Origin: Tetrahymena thermophila SB210
Taxonomy: Eukaryota; Ciliophora; Oligohymenophorea; Hymenostomatida; Tetrahymenidae
Length of the DNA: 64,000 nucleotides
Direction: 5' to 3'
Assembly (NCBI RefSeq): GCF_000189635.1
Contig: NW_002476186.1
Span: 1-64,000 of the forward strand
Shown here: positions 62,301-64,000 of the stretch, piece by piece
Layout: the number at the start of each line of letters is the position of its first letter
How positions within the stretch are numbered: the first letter of the stretch is position 1
Made by a program: the position numbers and the translations under genes
Notes under the pieces: model-generated
What the model was told of the DNA's origin: nothing
Database searches by the model: none
What the model saw: the letters and a program-made list of their open reading frames with translations, nothing else

Positions 62301-64000
62301 AAAATGCAAATTAACAAAATTTTAACATTAAATTTGATAACTCTTCTAATCTTAGAAACTCGATGCCAAAAATTCCACAAGTTTTGCCTTTAACAGTTTC
62401 ATAATTTTCATCTGCAAATAAGACTAAAGATATCCGCTTTATGACTGAAGAAGCGACTCCATAGCAAAATTAAAGTAATGGAAATCAATAAAACTCAAAC
62501 TAGGATGATAACCTTTAAGTACGTATTTCTTAATCAACGTAAGAAACTTATTTAATTTTAAATATAAAATAAAATGAATTTATTAAAAAATTATTGTTAA
62601 TTAAAAAAGCAATCTGAATAAAGAGTAATAAACTCTAAAAAATGAAGCCAAAGAATTCCCCTAAATGAGAGATTCTTAGTCTTTTAAATATTAATCTGAT
62701 AGGATTTAAGTAATACAATTTGATAAGAAATAATCTAGATAAAATAACTAGGATGGTTCTAAAAACTCTTCATTAAAAGGAAGGAGAAATTCGCTTAATC
62801 AAATTTCAGGTTAAAAACTTGCTATTTAGTCCACATAGAATAGCCCATAGTAGGGATTTAATAATAATTATCCTTTAAATACTTTAATTAACTAATCTAA
62901 TGTCTCTTAAATATTAAAAAAAAGTGAAAGCCAAGCTGCTTTCTAAAATAGTACTTATAGAGATTAATTTAAACAAAAGTTAGAGCTAAAATCAATTAAT
63001 TAAAATTAAGGATATAATTTATCAATTTATATACAAAATAACTTAAAGTAGTTTGCAAATTAAAACAGTTAATCGCCAAAAGGAAACAGAAAAGGTTTAG
63101 AAAACTTAGAATCTGTAGGAGAATCCTAATGTAATAGTCCTAAAGATGCTAAATCTGAAAAGTTACGTTCAAATATAAGCTATTCTTCCATAAATAAAAG
63201 TAAAGCACACTCAGATTTAAATTCTCCAGAAATAAAAGGCTAGAATTAGAAGCTATTAGAATCTAAAAAACTAAAAGTTGTTAAAGTTCAACCAAAGACT
63301 AGCCAACAGAGTCCTGCCTTTAAGCCATAAAAAGTTGTTACTTAGCAGTGTAATTCAGAATTAGAGGTGTTAGATTTAAAGGCAAATATAAATGATATGT
63401 ACTATAAAAAATCTATTAAGCCTTCTCCATAAAGAAACCAAAATCTTTGGTCTCCAGAAAGTTAGGGAAAATAAATATCATAACTTGACACTTAAGTTAG
63501 CCACTTATAATCCACTAAAACTAACCCAGACACAGACAATAGTAATATAATAGATAACTCAAAATAAAAAAAGAATGTACTAGTAAGTGAGTTCTATAAG
63601 GATTTAAGCACACCTTTATTTGTTTAATTGGGCAGCAGTCATGTTCATGTAAATTACATATTTATTTTAAAATTAGTTATCAATAAATAAATACAAAATA
63701 AAATAGGTAAATCTTCCCTAAACCCTCACATAGTCAGCAAAAAACGAGAGATATAAGTAAACAAGCTATAAATTTTTAGATTTTGATTACTTATTTAAAT
63801 TAATTAATTATTCTAAAAGGAATATTAAAGATGAGATAGAAAGAATATCATCAACAAATACCTCTAACTTGAGGAGAGAGTAAATGCAGCTTTAAAATAA
63901 TTAAATTATGAGTCCTTTTTGGGGATAGATTGACCTCAAAAAGCAGTAAGTTAAATTGATTCAATTATCTCTTAATATAATTTTATTGAAAAATTAATTA
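59323..64000 (+). CDS. Gln/Asn/Ser/Lys-rich protein of unknown function, 3' end beyond window
   Basis: The proposed start reads MKQNLAIGPSGNIPLQQQPK, followed by several introns up to about 60.28 kb whose borders are uncertain. One recognisable exon piece in that stretch is QMYHRIKAFNIKFPEFCVYK. From about 60280 a long continuous frame runs to about 62560 (TEEFEDDEPFQINLYSQKN onwards) and a second from about 62610 to 63650, with another intron after SSHVHV-like sequence and further coding up to the window end (DEIERISSTNTSNLRRE). Composition is extreme: Gln, Asn, Ser and Lys with scattered basic patches (KKNTKIQQGHKKRMSLREQ). I recognise no enzyme or binding domain. Disordered proteins of this type are common in Tetrahymena. 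Whether the 59.3-60.2 kb exons belong to the same gene is not certain. Confidence 0.6.

Noticed and set aside
1-64000. Transposon, integrated virus or CRISPR-like array
   Set aside because: No transposase, integrase, reverse transcriptase, terminal inverted repeat or regularly spaced repeat was found on reading both strands.

Overview
The window is one end of a macronuclear chromosome from a Tetrahymena-like ciliate. Three signs agree. Base 1 begins five C4A2 telomere repeats. Every recognisable gene needs TAA and TAG read as glutamine, with TGA as the only stop. Introns are AT-rich GT-AG introns from about 30 to about 1,080 nt, much longer than the roughly 25-nt introns of Paramecium. Non-coding DNA is extremely AT-rich. 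Under the standard code the genes break into short pieces, so all gene models here were made by reading with the ciliate code.

Layout: telomere (1-31); a kelch plus double-BTB protein on + (227-3127); a secreted coiled-coil protein resembling granule lattice proteins on - (3855-5471); a protein kinase A regulatory subunit on - (7099-9376); a TBC-domain Rab GAP with a long Gln/Asn-rich N-terminus on - (10041-13865); an intronless FAD amine oxidase on + (15401-16747); an AIG1/FAR-17a-like membrane protein on + (18151-19023); a large protein with two degenerate cyclic-nucleotide-binding folds on + (about 20937-25445); a coiled-coil/C2 protein with a duplicated C-terminal module on - (25853-28870); a VPS13-family lipid-transfer giant of about 4,000 residues with an inserted PH domain on + (29656-42779); an FCP/SCP-type HAD phosphatase with a long disordered N-terminus on + (45517-48663); a stand-alone AlaX-type alanyl-tRNA editing protein on - (49266-50027); an NRF-6-like acyltransferase-3 membrane protein on + (52395-54533); the CAF1/POP2 deadenylase on + (55319-57896); and a Gln/Asn/Ser/Lys-rich protein on + that runs off the window end (59323-64000).

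The genes are separate eukaryotic transcription units with 0.4-2.7 kb AT-rich spacers and no sign of operons. Several concern membrane traffic and lipid handling (VPS13, TBC GAP, C2 protein, acyltransferase, the granule-like protein) and several concern signalling (PKA-R, CNBD protein, phosphatase). This is a thematic mix, not evidence of a linked pathway. I found no transposon, CRISPR array, rRNA or convincing tRNA. The most notable structures are the PH domain inside VPS13, the tandem duplication in the C2 protein, the two degenerate CNBDs on a giant disordered protein, the long repeat-bearing first intron of CAF1, and a perfect hairpin just upstream of the phosphatase gene. No clearly new multi-gene system was recognised.
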